From Ilyonectria destructans (Eukaryota > Ascomycota > Sordariomycetes > Hypocreales > Nectriaceae): a DNA stretch of 64,000 bases. Of the stretch, positions 20,278-30,849 are shown one piece after another. The position numbers and the translations under genes are program-made. The notes beneath the pieces were generated by a model. The model was not told where the DNA came from, did not search any database, and saw only the letters and a list, made by a program, of their open reading frames with translations. Within the stretch, counting starts at the first letter, position 1. Each line of letters starts with the position of its first letter. The stretch covers positions 558,001-622,000 of the forward strand of contig JAHEWK010000006.1 in the NCBI GenBank assembly GCA_020740775.1, in the 5' to 3' direction.

Positions 20278-23096
20278 TCAAATCCAAGCCGTATCAAATC
20301 CAAGCGGATCCAATTCATAAAACAACCAGTCTTCCTGGGAGAGCATTGGCAGACCCTCTGTGATCTCCGCAGGGTCGAAATCATGGAAATCGAAAATTGA
20401 CGATGGTAGACTGTGATCCTGTTCCTGAGTGGCGGATGGGGGTTCGGGGCCAGTCCCACTGACGTTCGGGTCATGATAACCAGGTATCTCTACAGAATTA
20501 ACGTCTGTAATGGGTAATTCTTCATTAACACTTCCTGGTCTTCTGTCGTGTGCAGCAAGGAGTAAACGAAGTTGCGTCATATGAAGTGTAAGCAACCTTG
20601 CCGTTTTCGAGGCAGGGTGTTCCTTATCAGGAGCGTATTTTGCAAGATTCAGCTTCATCGATCCAACAACGGCAATTGAATCGACGAGATCTACCCTTGT
20701 GGGCACTATGCATGCTGCCTATTGGTAATAATATGATTAGTACACAGCTGCCGAGCTTACCGCGTCTGCTTGCAGTGATGGTGGTGGATTGTGGGGAGTG
20801 ACGAGTTTATGATGGTCTCTAACCTTGAGAAGAATGGTGACTGCGAACAGAACCCTGCCATAGATGCGGAAAGGCAATGTGCCGAGATTCCCGTTGTCAG
20901 CCAAGGAGATTACAGTGGTCAATAGGGAACGTGACCCATCGACTGCTACTCTAATGAAGTGGTAGTCGTCGCGGTTACTGGAACTCGAAACTAAGAATTC
21001 TTGGACCTTGGAGAGATAGTGGTCAATAGTGGAAGCATCAAAGCTCAAGTCAGCCCGTTCTGATAAGCATTTGGATATTTTCTGAACCGATATGGATGCA
21101 AGTTGGATTTGAACGGCCAGATACTCGATATCGAGGATCTCGCGCATCGGAGATGCAACTGCCGAGGCCGAAAAAGTGTTAGCAGCGACTGGTCTAATGC
21201 CTCTTGGTCGATCCAATGATGAACCCACAATTTAATCTCCGAGTAGTCTGGAGTTTCTCTTCCAGAAGCGCAAGAAAATGATACAACAGGTTGGCGTGAG
21301 ACATATCCCAGCGTGGTGAAGGTTCGGACTGTGGAAGCTCCAAGAGGTCGGCCATGGAGTCACGGGTGAGCTTTGACAGGTATCCCCAAGCCAGAAGAGA
21401 CTGTAGCCATTCCTTTTCTTCGTTGCCTACCACGGCGGCGCGGCGCTCGAGTATCTCGAAGTCTATGTCTTCCAGAACTTGTTGGTGGTTGGAGATTACG
21501 CACGGTTTGATGGCCGAATGCGTAGCGTAGATTCCAACCAGCAACCGGACTCGTGTCCTACGATAAACGTATCGCTCCTCGCTAGTCATGACTTTTGCGT
21601 TGGTTTCCAGGGCACGCTTTCTCAAGGAAGCAGTGTCTAGTTCATTTGCCAGCGTGGATGCTATCCCCAGGAGCATGCTACAAGGTGAGTTAACAGCCGC
21701 TCTGTAGCACAGCTCGCCATTCGGCCAACTTGCGAAGGACCCCATAATGGGTATTGATCTTACCCTGACATCCTGTCTGACCGAATGATCGGCTCGCTGA
21801 GATCGGCCATCCATTGCGCCGCTGTGAACACGGGTCAGCACGAAGCAACGATCGTTTGAACACCAGACAGACCATTCGCGATCCTGATGTGTCTATCTGA
21901 GTCCTCCAGGGTTCCCGCCTGCCACACTCGGGTAGCTTCAGTCGGGCCCGCTTCATGGATAATTATACCATTCATATCGTCGGGCGGTAAGCTGACTGCA
22001 GCCCTCGGCGGCCACTCGATGAGTAGAAGGAGGGCAAGTACTGTACCAAACGTTCTGAGCTTCGATTCTGATCCCCTCTCTTTGGCCCAGAAGACTTGCT
22101 CACAGAGGCTTTTGACGATTCTCCAGGACTGAGCGTGCAGAAGCTCGCTACTTGGCGAATTGCTGGTCGCTGGAAGACAATGGAACATGGATGAGATGGT
22201 GATGATGGTATAGCAGAGAATCGGCTCGGACACGACAAGGTGGTGGTGGCTTTTCGGATCTGCGAAGAAATCGGACGCTATCGGTGTCATCGGCCCCAAA
22301 GCTCTGAAAAATCTACGGTAAGCGCCTATCAGCCTTGTGTCCTGGCAGGAAGGGGAGGTTGTTGAGGTGAGGCCTGGTCAGACGTACTCGGTAACATACC
22401 AAGCCGCCTCCTCCGCACGCAGCCATCCCTTTTTCACGAGCCAGCAGTTGTCCCAAGCCTCGTGTAATACCGCGGTAGGCGAAGGAGACTGAGGATGCGC
22501 GTCAACACTCCCTTCTTGAACGTGAGCTGTTTGAGGAACTGGCGTCGAGATCTCCCGAGGTATCACTAATCTTCTAGAGGTTTGCGTCTTTTTCCATGCA
22601 GAGCTGGATGATTGAGCCACTCGAAGGGAAACGTTAAGAGCATCAGTGGAATTGTATACGGCCTCTCGGATTAGTGATAACGGCCCTGACTCTTTAGATT
22701 GTTGAACCGATTGCGCATTGTCAGGAGATTTATGCGGTAACAATTGAGCCTGATTAGGAGAAGGACTTTTAAGATCGAAAGCAGCTGTATCTGACGCAGA
22801 ACCAGCACCCCTAGAGTGTGTATCTCGTTCGTGATGTTCAGGTACATTGGGAGCTGAAGGAACGCATGATAGATCCATGCGTTGGCATCGTACGCACGGG
22901 AACCTAGGCCGGTTGGTATTGCCGACATCACAACGGACCTATATACGTCAAATGAGGTGAATCAGCAACGGTCATGTTGAAATAAACAAGTATGACAAAG
23001 AGGAAAGCAAGAACGAAGGAATCGAGGAAATGGGAATTGCTAGACCTTTCGCGATCGGCATGCCTTGCATGCTCTATATGTGCGCTTTGAAGGCAT
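20278..23096 (-). CDS. Zn2Cys6 transcription factor with fungal regulatory middle domain
   Basis: Seven exons, 23096-23046, 22938-22388, 22312-21873, 21821-21764, 21677-21229, 21158-20761 and 20718-20278, join in phase to 795 residues. Splicing of the first intron (107 bp) completes a perfect zinc cluster, CX2CX6CX11CX2CX6C at residues 10-42. The middle region resembles the fungal-specific regulatory domain: HHHLVVSEPILCYTI, then RSDRMSGMLLGIASTLANEL, then MREILDIEYLAVQ. The C-terminus is acidic (DFHDFDPAEI, EDWLFYELDP), a plausible activation domain. Such proteins bind CGG-type sites as dimers in the nucleus. It sits at the end of the metabolic block and is its likely regulator. The intron 1 donor GTCTAG is unusual, and intron 6 is only 42 bp. 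Confidence 0.9.
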
Positions 23097-23928
23097 AGAG
23101 GAGGGAAAATAAATAAAACTAACAATAAAACAAAAGGTGCAGGTAGAATGAAACGCGATGGGTGGTGAAAAAATTGAGAGGTGTGAGTGGGTGATGACGG
23201 TTGCTTTTATAATGCAATTAGTGCCTGCCTGTCGCCCTGGTTAAGGCGGGGGTGGGGAAGATGTAGGGTTTACTAAATGGAGTTAGGTAAGTTAAGCCGT
23301 AGCGGAACAGCGGGTTAAGGCAAATGGGGTAGTAAAGTAAAGTTTATAGAGAAAGCACTATCAGCTAAAATAAATAATTCTGCTAAAGCTTGTAATACAC
23401 TCTCAAGGAAGGGGCAATTATAGTAAAAGGTCACTTGCAATTTTTCTCTATATACTTCTTATTATATGAAAAAGAGTTATGAACTCTATCTTAAGCTATA
23501 ATAATATATTTTGCTGTTTGTAGAAGCTCCCTATGGAGCAAGGCCTCAGGTAGCTACCCTGTATATAAGCTAGATACAGCCTGCAGCTTCTATTAGAAGA
23601 GACATAAATTAATCCATTATACAACAAGCAACCCCAGTACAGATATCCCGGAAGTCGGAAGTCCGAGCCAAGAGTCGCTTGTGGCCATCTGCCGGGATAC
23701 GCAACCTAGGATCGACAGACCGGTTATCGCAGTGAAGCCTGGAGCTCGCCTACCTCAAAGAAAACACAATGACACTATATTCAAACATGCCTTGCGCCTT
23801 GACATTGGCACATTGAATCTCTCATGTCGCCTCGACCAGCCGCGCACTCAATCAACGGAAATCTGGACCCATGGTCATGTACCAAGTCCGGTCCACAGCA
23901 TTAGCGCATTCAAAGGAAACATGATAAT
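23097..23928. other. Regulator promoter and AT-rich degraded DNA
   Basis: The first few hundred bases are upstream of the Zn2Cys6 gene. From about 23260 to 23640 the sequence becomes AT-rich and devoid of long frames, like decayed repeat DNA. No identifiable element was found. Confidence 0.4.
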
Positions 23929-24120
23929 GTGAGCATACTCTATCTCAATCGGAGGTGTCGCATGATCACGTCGTCATTCCGGGTGCGTCCCTGGGTCCCG
24001 ACCGACGGCTCCCGTACCTGGACTTCAATCCCACATGTGCGAGCAGAGTCTCTGGATGATCCGCTGCCCGTTGCCGAAGTGATATCCCTGCATGTGCCTC
24101 TCTTGTCCACTATCTATAGT
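23929..24120 (+). pseudogene. Possible fragment of a D-2-hydroxyacid dehydrogenase
   Basis: A short open stretch reads SLDDPLPVAEVISLHVPLL near 24045-24105. This resembles the family string for D-isomer specific 2-hydroxyacid dehydrogenases around the NAD-binding domain (SLDELLxxADVVSLHxPL). The flanks do not continue the family on either side, so at best it is a small relic. The resemblance is limited to about 20 residues. Confidence 0.3.
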
Positions 24121-24159
24121 AATTATTGTTTTCTTATTCAATATCTAATTTAGGTATCT

Positions 24160-25198
24160 GGATTGATAGATAGAAGAAAGTACAGTAATTCACAAACAGT
24201 AAGGTTTAAAACACTTGGATAAATGCCTCGTAGGGCAAGCGAGGCAGGGAAAATCAGACTGGCGTATGCCTCATATAAAACGAGCTCGGCGCGCAACCGG
24301 GATGGTCTCATTTACCGACTCATGGTTGAATAGACCGAGATACGTGTGAGGGGGGAAAGCTGGATGTCGGCCTCATGATTGTCACGGACTGCTGGTAAAT
24401 CTTACTACAGCGCAAACCGAGTCCTACTTTCCTCTCAATGTGATTGCTGCAAGCAGCTTGCATTCCTAGGGTGCGATTGGTGGCCGGCAAGCACGGCCAT
24501 GGCGACACTTGTGCTACCTTTGCCGGCTCTAAAGGTGTATGGTTGTGATTGGCATGCATAGAGCCACGTAACACATCCAGCAAAGTGGTGTGTCACACGC
24601 AAGTGGATCCAGTACGAAGCTCAGGTACACAACGGTGAATCAGATGTTCTCGGTGCAGTCCAGCGAGATCGATATCCCATGATTTCAATGTAAGTCGAGG
24701 AAGCTTATCTGGTGAATTATCGCTGCGCCGAACTGGTTTAGTGTTAGTACGTAAAAGAAAAGAAGAAAAAAAGGGTTGTTCAGATCTATGATTAGGACAG
24801 GTAAGCCACAGGCAGAAAGTAGTCTACCAACGGTGTGTAGGCTGCCGGGCATGCATCTCTCAGCCTACCAGCATTTACTTCCGCGTCCTCAAAGTGAATG
24901 AGGTTGTCAGATCAATGCAGGGCGAATTGGTTCGCCTTGAACAAAACAAACGGGTCCACCTGATCCCCGTAACTGGCTTGACGAAAGGTACTGCCACAAG
25001 CGACGGGCGGCTGATGACAGGTTGAGAGGGCGACAGGGTTTATGGCAGGAATTTGCCTTGGGTCCAGACCAGTCAGAGGCAGCCTCATTCTTCGTCTTAC
25101 TTCTTAGCGATCCGCCACCTCCTCTGTCGCTCCACGACAGAGCAGAGGACCCACTTTCAATAACCAGGCTATGAACCCCTTTAGGCTGCCACAACGGC
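24160..25198. other. Intergenic, no gene seen
   Basis: Several short frames are present, none with motifs or splice signals that support a gene. The right end is the promoter of the kinase-like gene. Confidence 0.45.
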
Positions 25199-25204
25199 TA
25201 TAAA
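25199..25204 (+). promoter_or_regulatory. TATA box that decides the start of the kinase-like gene
   Basis: TATAAA lies only 15 bp before the first in-frame ATG at 25219. Transcription starting about 30 bp downstream would miss that ATG, so the ATG at 25303 is the better start. Confidence 0.5.
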
Positions 25205-25302
25205 GACCCTCGTCGCTCATGATGAATTGGTCTTGTTCTCCATCAGTGATACGTGGTCTGATCTCATTTCCCTATTCCTTGGTCAGCAGAACCAGCAATA
25301 AT

Positions 25303-28300
25303 ATGCCATTCAACCCGACCAACCAGCCTTTGGGTGTCACGCAGGGTATCAATTCAGTTGACCCCACAAAGGGCGCCCTGATCCGTCGGGCTTTCTCGAA
25401 AGCTGTTGTCTATCTACATCATGTCCAGGCTTGCGAGCACCAACAGTCGGAGCAGAGGGCGAACTTGGCCGTAATTGAACCTGCGCCAAATGAGCGGAGA
25501 GCCATTTCAGTCAGCCGCCAGTTTCAGGGACCACGAGCATCCATCTCTCAGCTTGATGCAGATCCCCACATCAGTCCTTCGGTACTTCTGGGCTACCCGC
25601 AGGATGAGACTACTCCATACATCACGCCTCTGCCATCATTGCTGTTGAGCCCTGTTGAGGATATTGATGTAGGTCATCTGGAAGTAATAATACCTAGGGT
25701 TGTGTCTAAGGATGATGAGGTCACTCTTGCCGATCAGTGTGCTACGCAGGATAACCTTTCAACCGCAGACCCTCACTCCTTGACACCGTCGCAGTATCAT
25801 GCGATGATTCATGACGAGCTGGAGAAGACCTGGATCCTCAACCTCAGCATGCACTTTCGCGATCGATCGATGAGGGAAAAGTTTTTTGTCACATATCGTG
25901 AGCGGGAACACACTTGGCGGCGTGTGACCATTTCCCTCGATTATCGAAACGCTCCTCTTAACTCCTTGGAGATAGACTTGATTCACACGCGATACCAGAG
26001 AGAAAAGAGTGCAAAGATCTATGCGTCAATACGTGAGAGCCTAAGGGACATCCAATTCTACGATACTATTACCAATCTGAAGCTTCAGACTCTTACCGAC
26101 GGGAGGCTGAATGTTCACGTGGTGGAGGACGGTAATGTGAGTATTCTTAATGTTACACCGCCCGTCTCAGCTAACCATTGGCAGGAGATCATCCCGTACC
26201 CCACTGTTACCCAGATCAAACATCTAGGCTGCAAGCGGGTTCGAGAGCGGGACATTATCTTCGACTCACATATGTCTGGATTCGTGTTTAAGGTTAATGT
26301 TCATAGGCAAATCCTTATTAAGAAGGAGATTCCCAGCCCGGATACAGTTGATGAGTTCCTGTACGAAGTCAATGCTCTCCACCGCCTCTGCTACTCTGAG
26401 AATGTGATCCGTTTCTATGGCGTTATTGTAGATAATAACGACGAGTATGTGAAAGGACTGCTTATCAGCTATGCAGACCAAGGTGCCCTGATCGACATTA
26501 TTTACGAACAGTGCAAAGTCGGAGATATTCCCTGGTCGACGCGGAAGAAGTGGGCTCGCCAAATTGTCGAAGGATTATCGGATATTCACAATTCTGGATT
26601 TGTCCAAGGCGATTTCACTCTATCAAATATTGTCGTTGATAAAAATGGCGATGCCAAGATTATTGATATCAATAGGAGAGGGTGTCCAGTAGGATGGGAA
26701 CCCCCTGAAGCTACCCCCCTCATTGAAAGCAACCAGCGAACCTCAATGTACATTGGCGTCAAGTCAGACCTATATCAGCTGGGAATGGTACTGTGGGCTC
26801 TGGCGATGCAGGAGGATGAGCCAGAAGCCCAAGGAAGGCCGCTCATACTTGGCCCGGAAGTCAATATTCCCCATTGGTATCGAGAAATAGCTGAGATTTG
26901 TCTCAGTGACGACCCCCGCCTTCGGCTCCAGGCATCGTCTCTCCTGAAGATGTTCCCTTCTTCGTCGACCCGAGATGATCGCGGGAACCTGAACCCGCCA
27001 TCGATGTCTGTCGACGAAGACTATACGTTGCAGCAGTATCTTTTGGATGACCACCATCCTGACAACTATCCACACATCATAACAGGCGAGCTGCCAAGTA
27101 AGTGGTCCCCCGATGACAGGCCGTCAGGTGAAATACCAATCGCCAACAAAATCGCCTTCATCGAATCTGACCCGACTGCAGTATGGGACACCAATGTCGA
27201 TGAGAAGGTAGAGAATCTACCGATGGGAAACGAGACCAGGGACTCGTGGAAAGGTCAGGCAGGCATCAACTCTAATGATCATCCAACATCGGTTGAGAAA
27301 GCCGTAGTCTTGGGATCCAGTACCGAATTTCAGGGCTTGTGTAGTAGGCATGAAAACGTCTCAAACGATGCACCGTCTGTCACATCTTTCAACGGCTTCG
27401 CAGGATCATCTTTTATCACAATGTCCAAAGCAGAGACAGGCAGTGATGAGGTCCTGGACGGGCATCGGAGCTTGAGAGAGGCCGCTAAATCCCTCTCTCC
27501 AAACGAAGAAACCCCTGAAAGTCCTCAAACGCCGATACTACCACTACGTGCTCTATTGTTCAAGATCAATGGTGTCGCAAGATTCATGGGTTTCGATCAA
27601 GGACAAGAACATGGGATTCTCATGGAGGGGTTGCAGTGGGGTCAAACAACGATCCAAAGGCTAAGACATCTTCGAGACGTAGTCTCGGATTGTATCCAGC
27701 CGAAAGTACCATCTGGGTATGTTCGCGTATCATGGACATGTGTAAGTTCGATAGCCACCTGTATTCAGGTGACCGTCTCAAGTTTCAAGGCTGACTCTGC
27801 AAAAGAGATGCGGTAAGCGGCTTCACATACAAGTCCCAACATGGCGTCGAGAGGCTGCCATTGTCTTTGCGCAACATGCAAACGGTTCTTCAAAACCTGG
27901 AAGCATCACTGTCAGAGGGTCTAGCGCAAACTCCGTCCCGATAGATTCTATGGCTATGCCATCGGAAGGAAGTTCTTCTCAAAGCAAGGATTCACAAAAA
28001 AGCCCTCATTCAACGGCACCCTCAATGGATGAAGGCAATCCAGATCCTTTCATCCCCGCAGGGACAAGCAAATTCATGCTCCTTCGTGTCAATACGGGTA
28101 CACGGCTTATTAAACTTGCCAACGTCGACGTCAGCGACGTGACCAGCGAAGAAGAGATATTCAAGAGATTATCCGCCGCGTATTATGAGCTTCGGGGGAA
28201 CATATCTTTTTATCCATTAATCAAGCCAAGAACGATGCATTATATAAAGGTTGGTTTTTCCTTCTTTGTTAATGTTAAGAGGCACTTCTAACATCGATAA

Positions 28301-28784
28301 GTTCCAGTTGCTCTACCTAAAAAAGTCCCAGGAGTGCGTTGGCAACTACACGACTAACTCCATTCCATCTCGGAAGGAGGTTCAGGCGCAAGAGTACACT
28401 CTCAACCCTTGCCCACCTACTCACGGAGACGTTCCTCTTCCGCCAGACCTTTTCATGCATGTCTTTCTGGACCCAGGGGACCACTTGGGGTCAATGGCAG
28501 CCGAAATGCTCCCAAAGAAGCTGCGTAGCAAGCTCTTCTGGGATACCTCTGTCAACAGCGTCGGCAATCCACCTATTGGTTGGGGGTTCTATGTCATCGA
28601 AGGCGTCGACTGGTTTGCAATGACTATGTTGGTTTTTGGTGTCGTTCTCTTCGCCACCATACTTACTATTGTTTGGTCTACCGTGAGAAATGATGTTCAA
28701 GGTGGGACAGGGATTGGACAATACTCTATTGCTGTACTGGCTGTCTTGATTTCTACAGTCGTGCTTAGGTATAGTAATACTTAG
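25303..28784 (+). CDS. Atypical protein-kinase-like protein with C-terminal membrane segments
   Basis: Exons 25303-26136, 26185-27741, 27806-28249 and 28302-28784 give about 1105 residues. The first intron (48 bp, GTGAGT, GCTAAC, CAG) is in frame and easily missed. An N-terminal region of unknown function precedes a kinase-like domain at about 290-530. The beta3 lysine (ILIKKEI) and alphaC glutamate (FLYEVNAL) are present. The HRD loop is VQGDFTLSN, DFG is DIN, and GWEPPE stands for APE. A glycine loop is not seen. After a variable segment comes WTCRCGKRL, then a conserved region, and finally two hydrophobic helices near the C-terminus (WFAMTMLVFGVVLFATIL and IAVLAVLISTVVL). It may be a membrane-anchored kinase or pseudokinase; activity cannot be judged from sequence. 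No operon-like neighbour exists. Confidence 0.82.
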
Positions 28785-28969
28785 CCCTTCTTACTGGTAT
28801 TCAGTTAACACCTTTACTCTAACCGCTATTCCTTGGTCATTGAGTGCCGCGCCCTAATGACAAATGCGGAGATCACTGGTTTCGGCTGTTGTCTTATAAG
28901 TCAGGTGTGCGTCTGGTCGCGGGGTGAACCCGGCTGGGACACACCCTTCAACAGTATTATTATAAACTA

Positions 28970-30849
28970 CTAACGCAACTTCAAGTAGCATTTAAGTCCT
29001 TTCTGGCGTGGGAACCAACTGCCGGTAACCTCCCAAGGTTGATCAGCCTCAACAAGCGAAATCTCATAGCGACGGATTAAAGTCGCAACAATCTTATACA
29101 CCTCCAGTTGGGCGAGGTTTCGACCGATGCAAATTCGGGACCCGCCACCGAAAGTCAGGTCTGATGCGTTGTAGAGACGAAGACGTTCCTTGTAACAAAT
29201 GTCCGTCTCGCCTTTATTCTGCAGCCAACGCTCAGGGCGATAGGTGTCGGCATCGTCACCCCAGATGCCCTTGTTACGGCCGACAACGTAGGGGTTGATG
29301 CCGACGGCAGTACCAGCAGGAATATAGCGGCCGTCGGGGAGTTTAATGCCCGAGTCGGGAACGTAGCGCTCCAGGAGCATACAGACACCCGGATGCATTC
29401 GCATAGCCTCACGAACAACGGCCTCAAAGTCTGTAGAGCGTTGGTCAGCACCGTTGGACGTTGATAGATGCACGCGAAAGGGTAACTCACAGGGCAGGGC
29501 ACGAGCAGAACTGAAAGAAGCAATATCGGCAAGGTCGGCAGCGAGGATTTCTGCCTCCAGCTTCTTATAGGCCTCATGATTGTGAAGAGCATACCAGAAA
29601 ATGGCACGAATCGTAATAGCGGTAGTGTCAGCACCAGCGAGGAGGTTGACAAGAAGGTATCCCATTATGACGCCATCGTTGACGAGTTCAGGGTGAGTCT
29701 CTTTGGATTCGATAAAGTGCTGCAAGAAATCAGGAACTTTGGGGTCGTAGTTGGAATCCTTGCCCTGAAGGCGGGCGATCAGATGATCCAGAGAAATCTT
29801 GGTGATGTTGGCCAAGTTGGGAGGCCCAATCCGCATGATTGGATTCTTGTCAAGCAGAAAGTCCAGAAAAGGCATCTGGCCAACAGCGGCAAAGCTGACG
29901 AAGAAGATGAGTTAGGAGATGTTGTATCCACCAGGTGTATTGCAATGACCAACATACTAGTCAAGAGCCTTGTCGGCAGTTCCAATTGTACCATCATAGT
30001 CGAAGCCCTTATCCATGTAGCCAAAGCGCTGGCTGAAAGAGGCGGCACCATTGGTGTCCCAAGAGTCTAGACGACCTGGTTAGTCTATCATGGTCTGGGA
30101 TCAACTCGGTAAGAAACATACAGAACCCGATCCATTCGCCGAGGTCGCATTCCCTAGGCTGGGCGTCACTCATGAAACGCTTCTCGAGGTGGTCGCAAAA
30201 GTCTCCGATGAGAGTGTCGAAGAGGGGCTCGAGACCTATAACGCTACTCTGGCTGTAGTATTTGACAATGGGGCGCTTCATCCGGGCATGTTCAGCCTGA
30301 TCAGTGGTGCTGAATAGATGATACGTGATCTTGCCATTTATGACAGCACTATTGTTGTGGTAAAACTCAGTCTATTTGTTGTATTAGAACGTTTTCCTGA
30401 GTTGCAAAGGACTAAAAAGCCAATAGCCTTTATGGACAATTACCTTTTGCCACTTGCCATCGGTTCCGTAAAGAGTTTTGATGAGCTCGGGGAAATCCAG
30501 GTCAAGGGTGTTGGGCCCAATTCGAACAACAGGACCATATCTCTCATGGAGTTCTTTGATCTTCAGATGATAGCTACCCTTCCTTACCACGGACAGTCGC
30601 CATAAATTGGTCCAGCCTATGCAACAAATTTGCTTCTTAGTCCGAGAAATTCTGCACTAACATCTGACGCGCTGGAGTGAACTTACCGGCTAAGCTAGGG
30701 CCAGGGAACTGCCGTAGAGGAGAGAAGAAGGGAGCAACGATCCACCAAACCGCGATGCTAAGAACAGGGACAAAAATAGTTGCGCAAAGGTACTTCCAAT
30801 CGGAGACCTGGATGAGGCCAGCGATGGAAAAGGTGTGGATGGAACTCAT
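28970..30849 (-). CDS. Cytochrome P450 monooxygenase
   Basis: Six exons, 30849-30687, 30616-30444, 30371-30122, 30066-29958, 29894-29491 and 29430-28970, are joined by introns of 70, 72, 55, 63 and 60 bp in phase and give 519 residues, the normal P450 length. The 60 bp intron at 29431-29490 keeps the frame open and would be read through in a naive model. An N-terminal membrane anchor is followed by RQFPGPSLAG. The I-helix has LLAGADTTAIT, the ExxR is EAMRMHP, and the heme loop FGGGSRICIG places the Cys at about 467. It resembles pisatin-demethylase-like fungal P450s; this subfamily call is from memory of motifs only. It acts at the ER with a reductase. The nearest genes do not reveal its substrate. 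Confidence 0.92.

Noticed and set aside
10124..30849. Polyketide, peptide or terpene biosynthetic gene cluster
   Set aside because: There is no PKS, NRPS or terpene synthase; the P450 is separated from the flavoprotein block by the regulator and the kinase-like gene.
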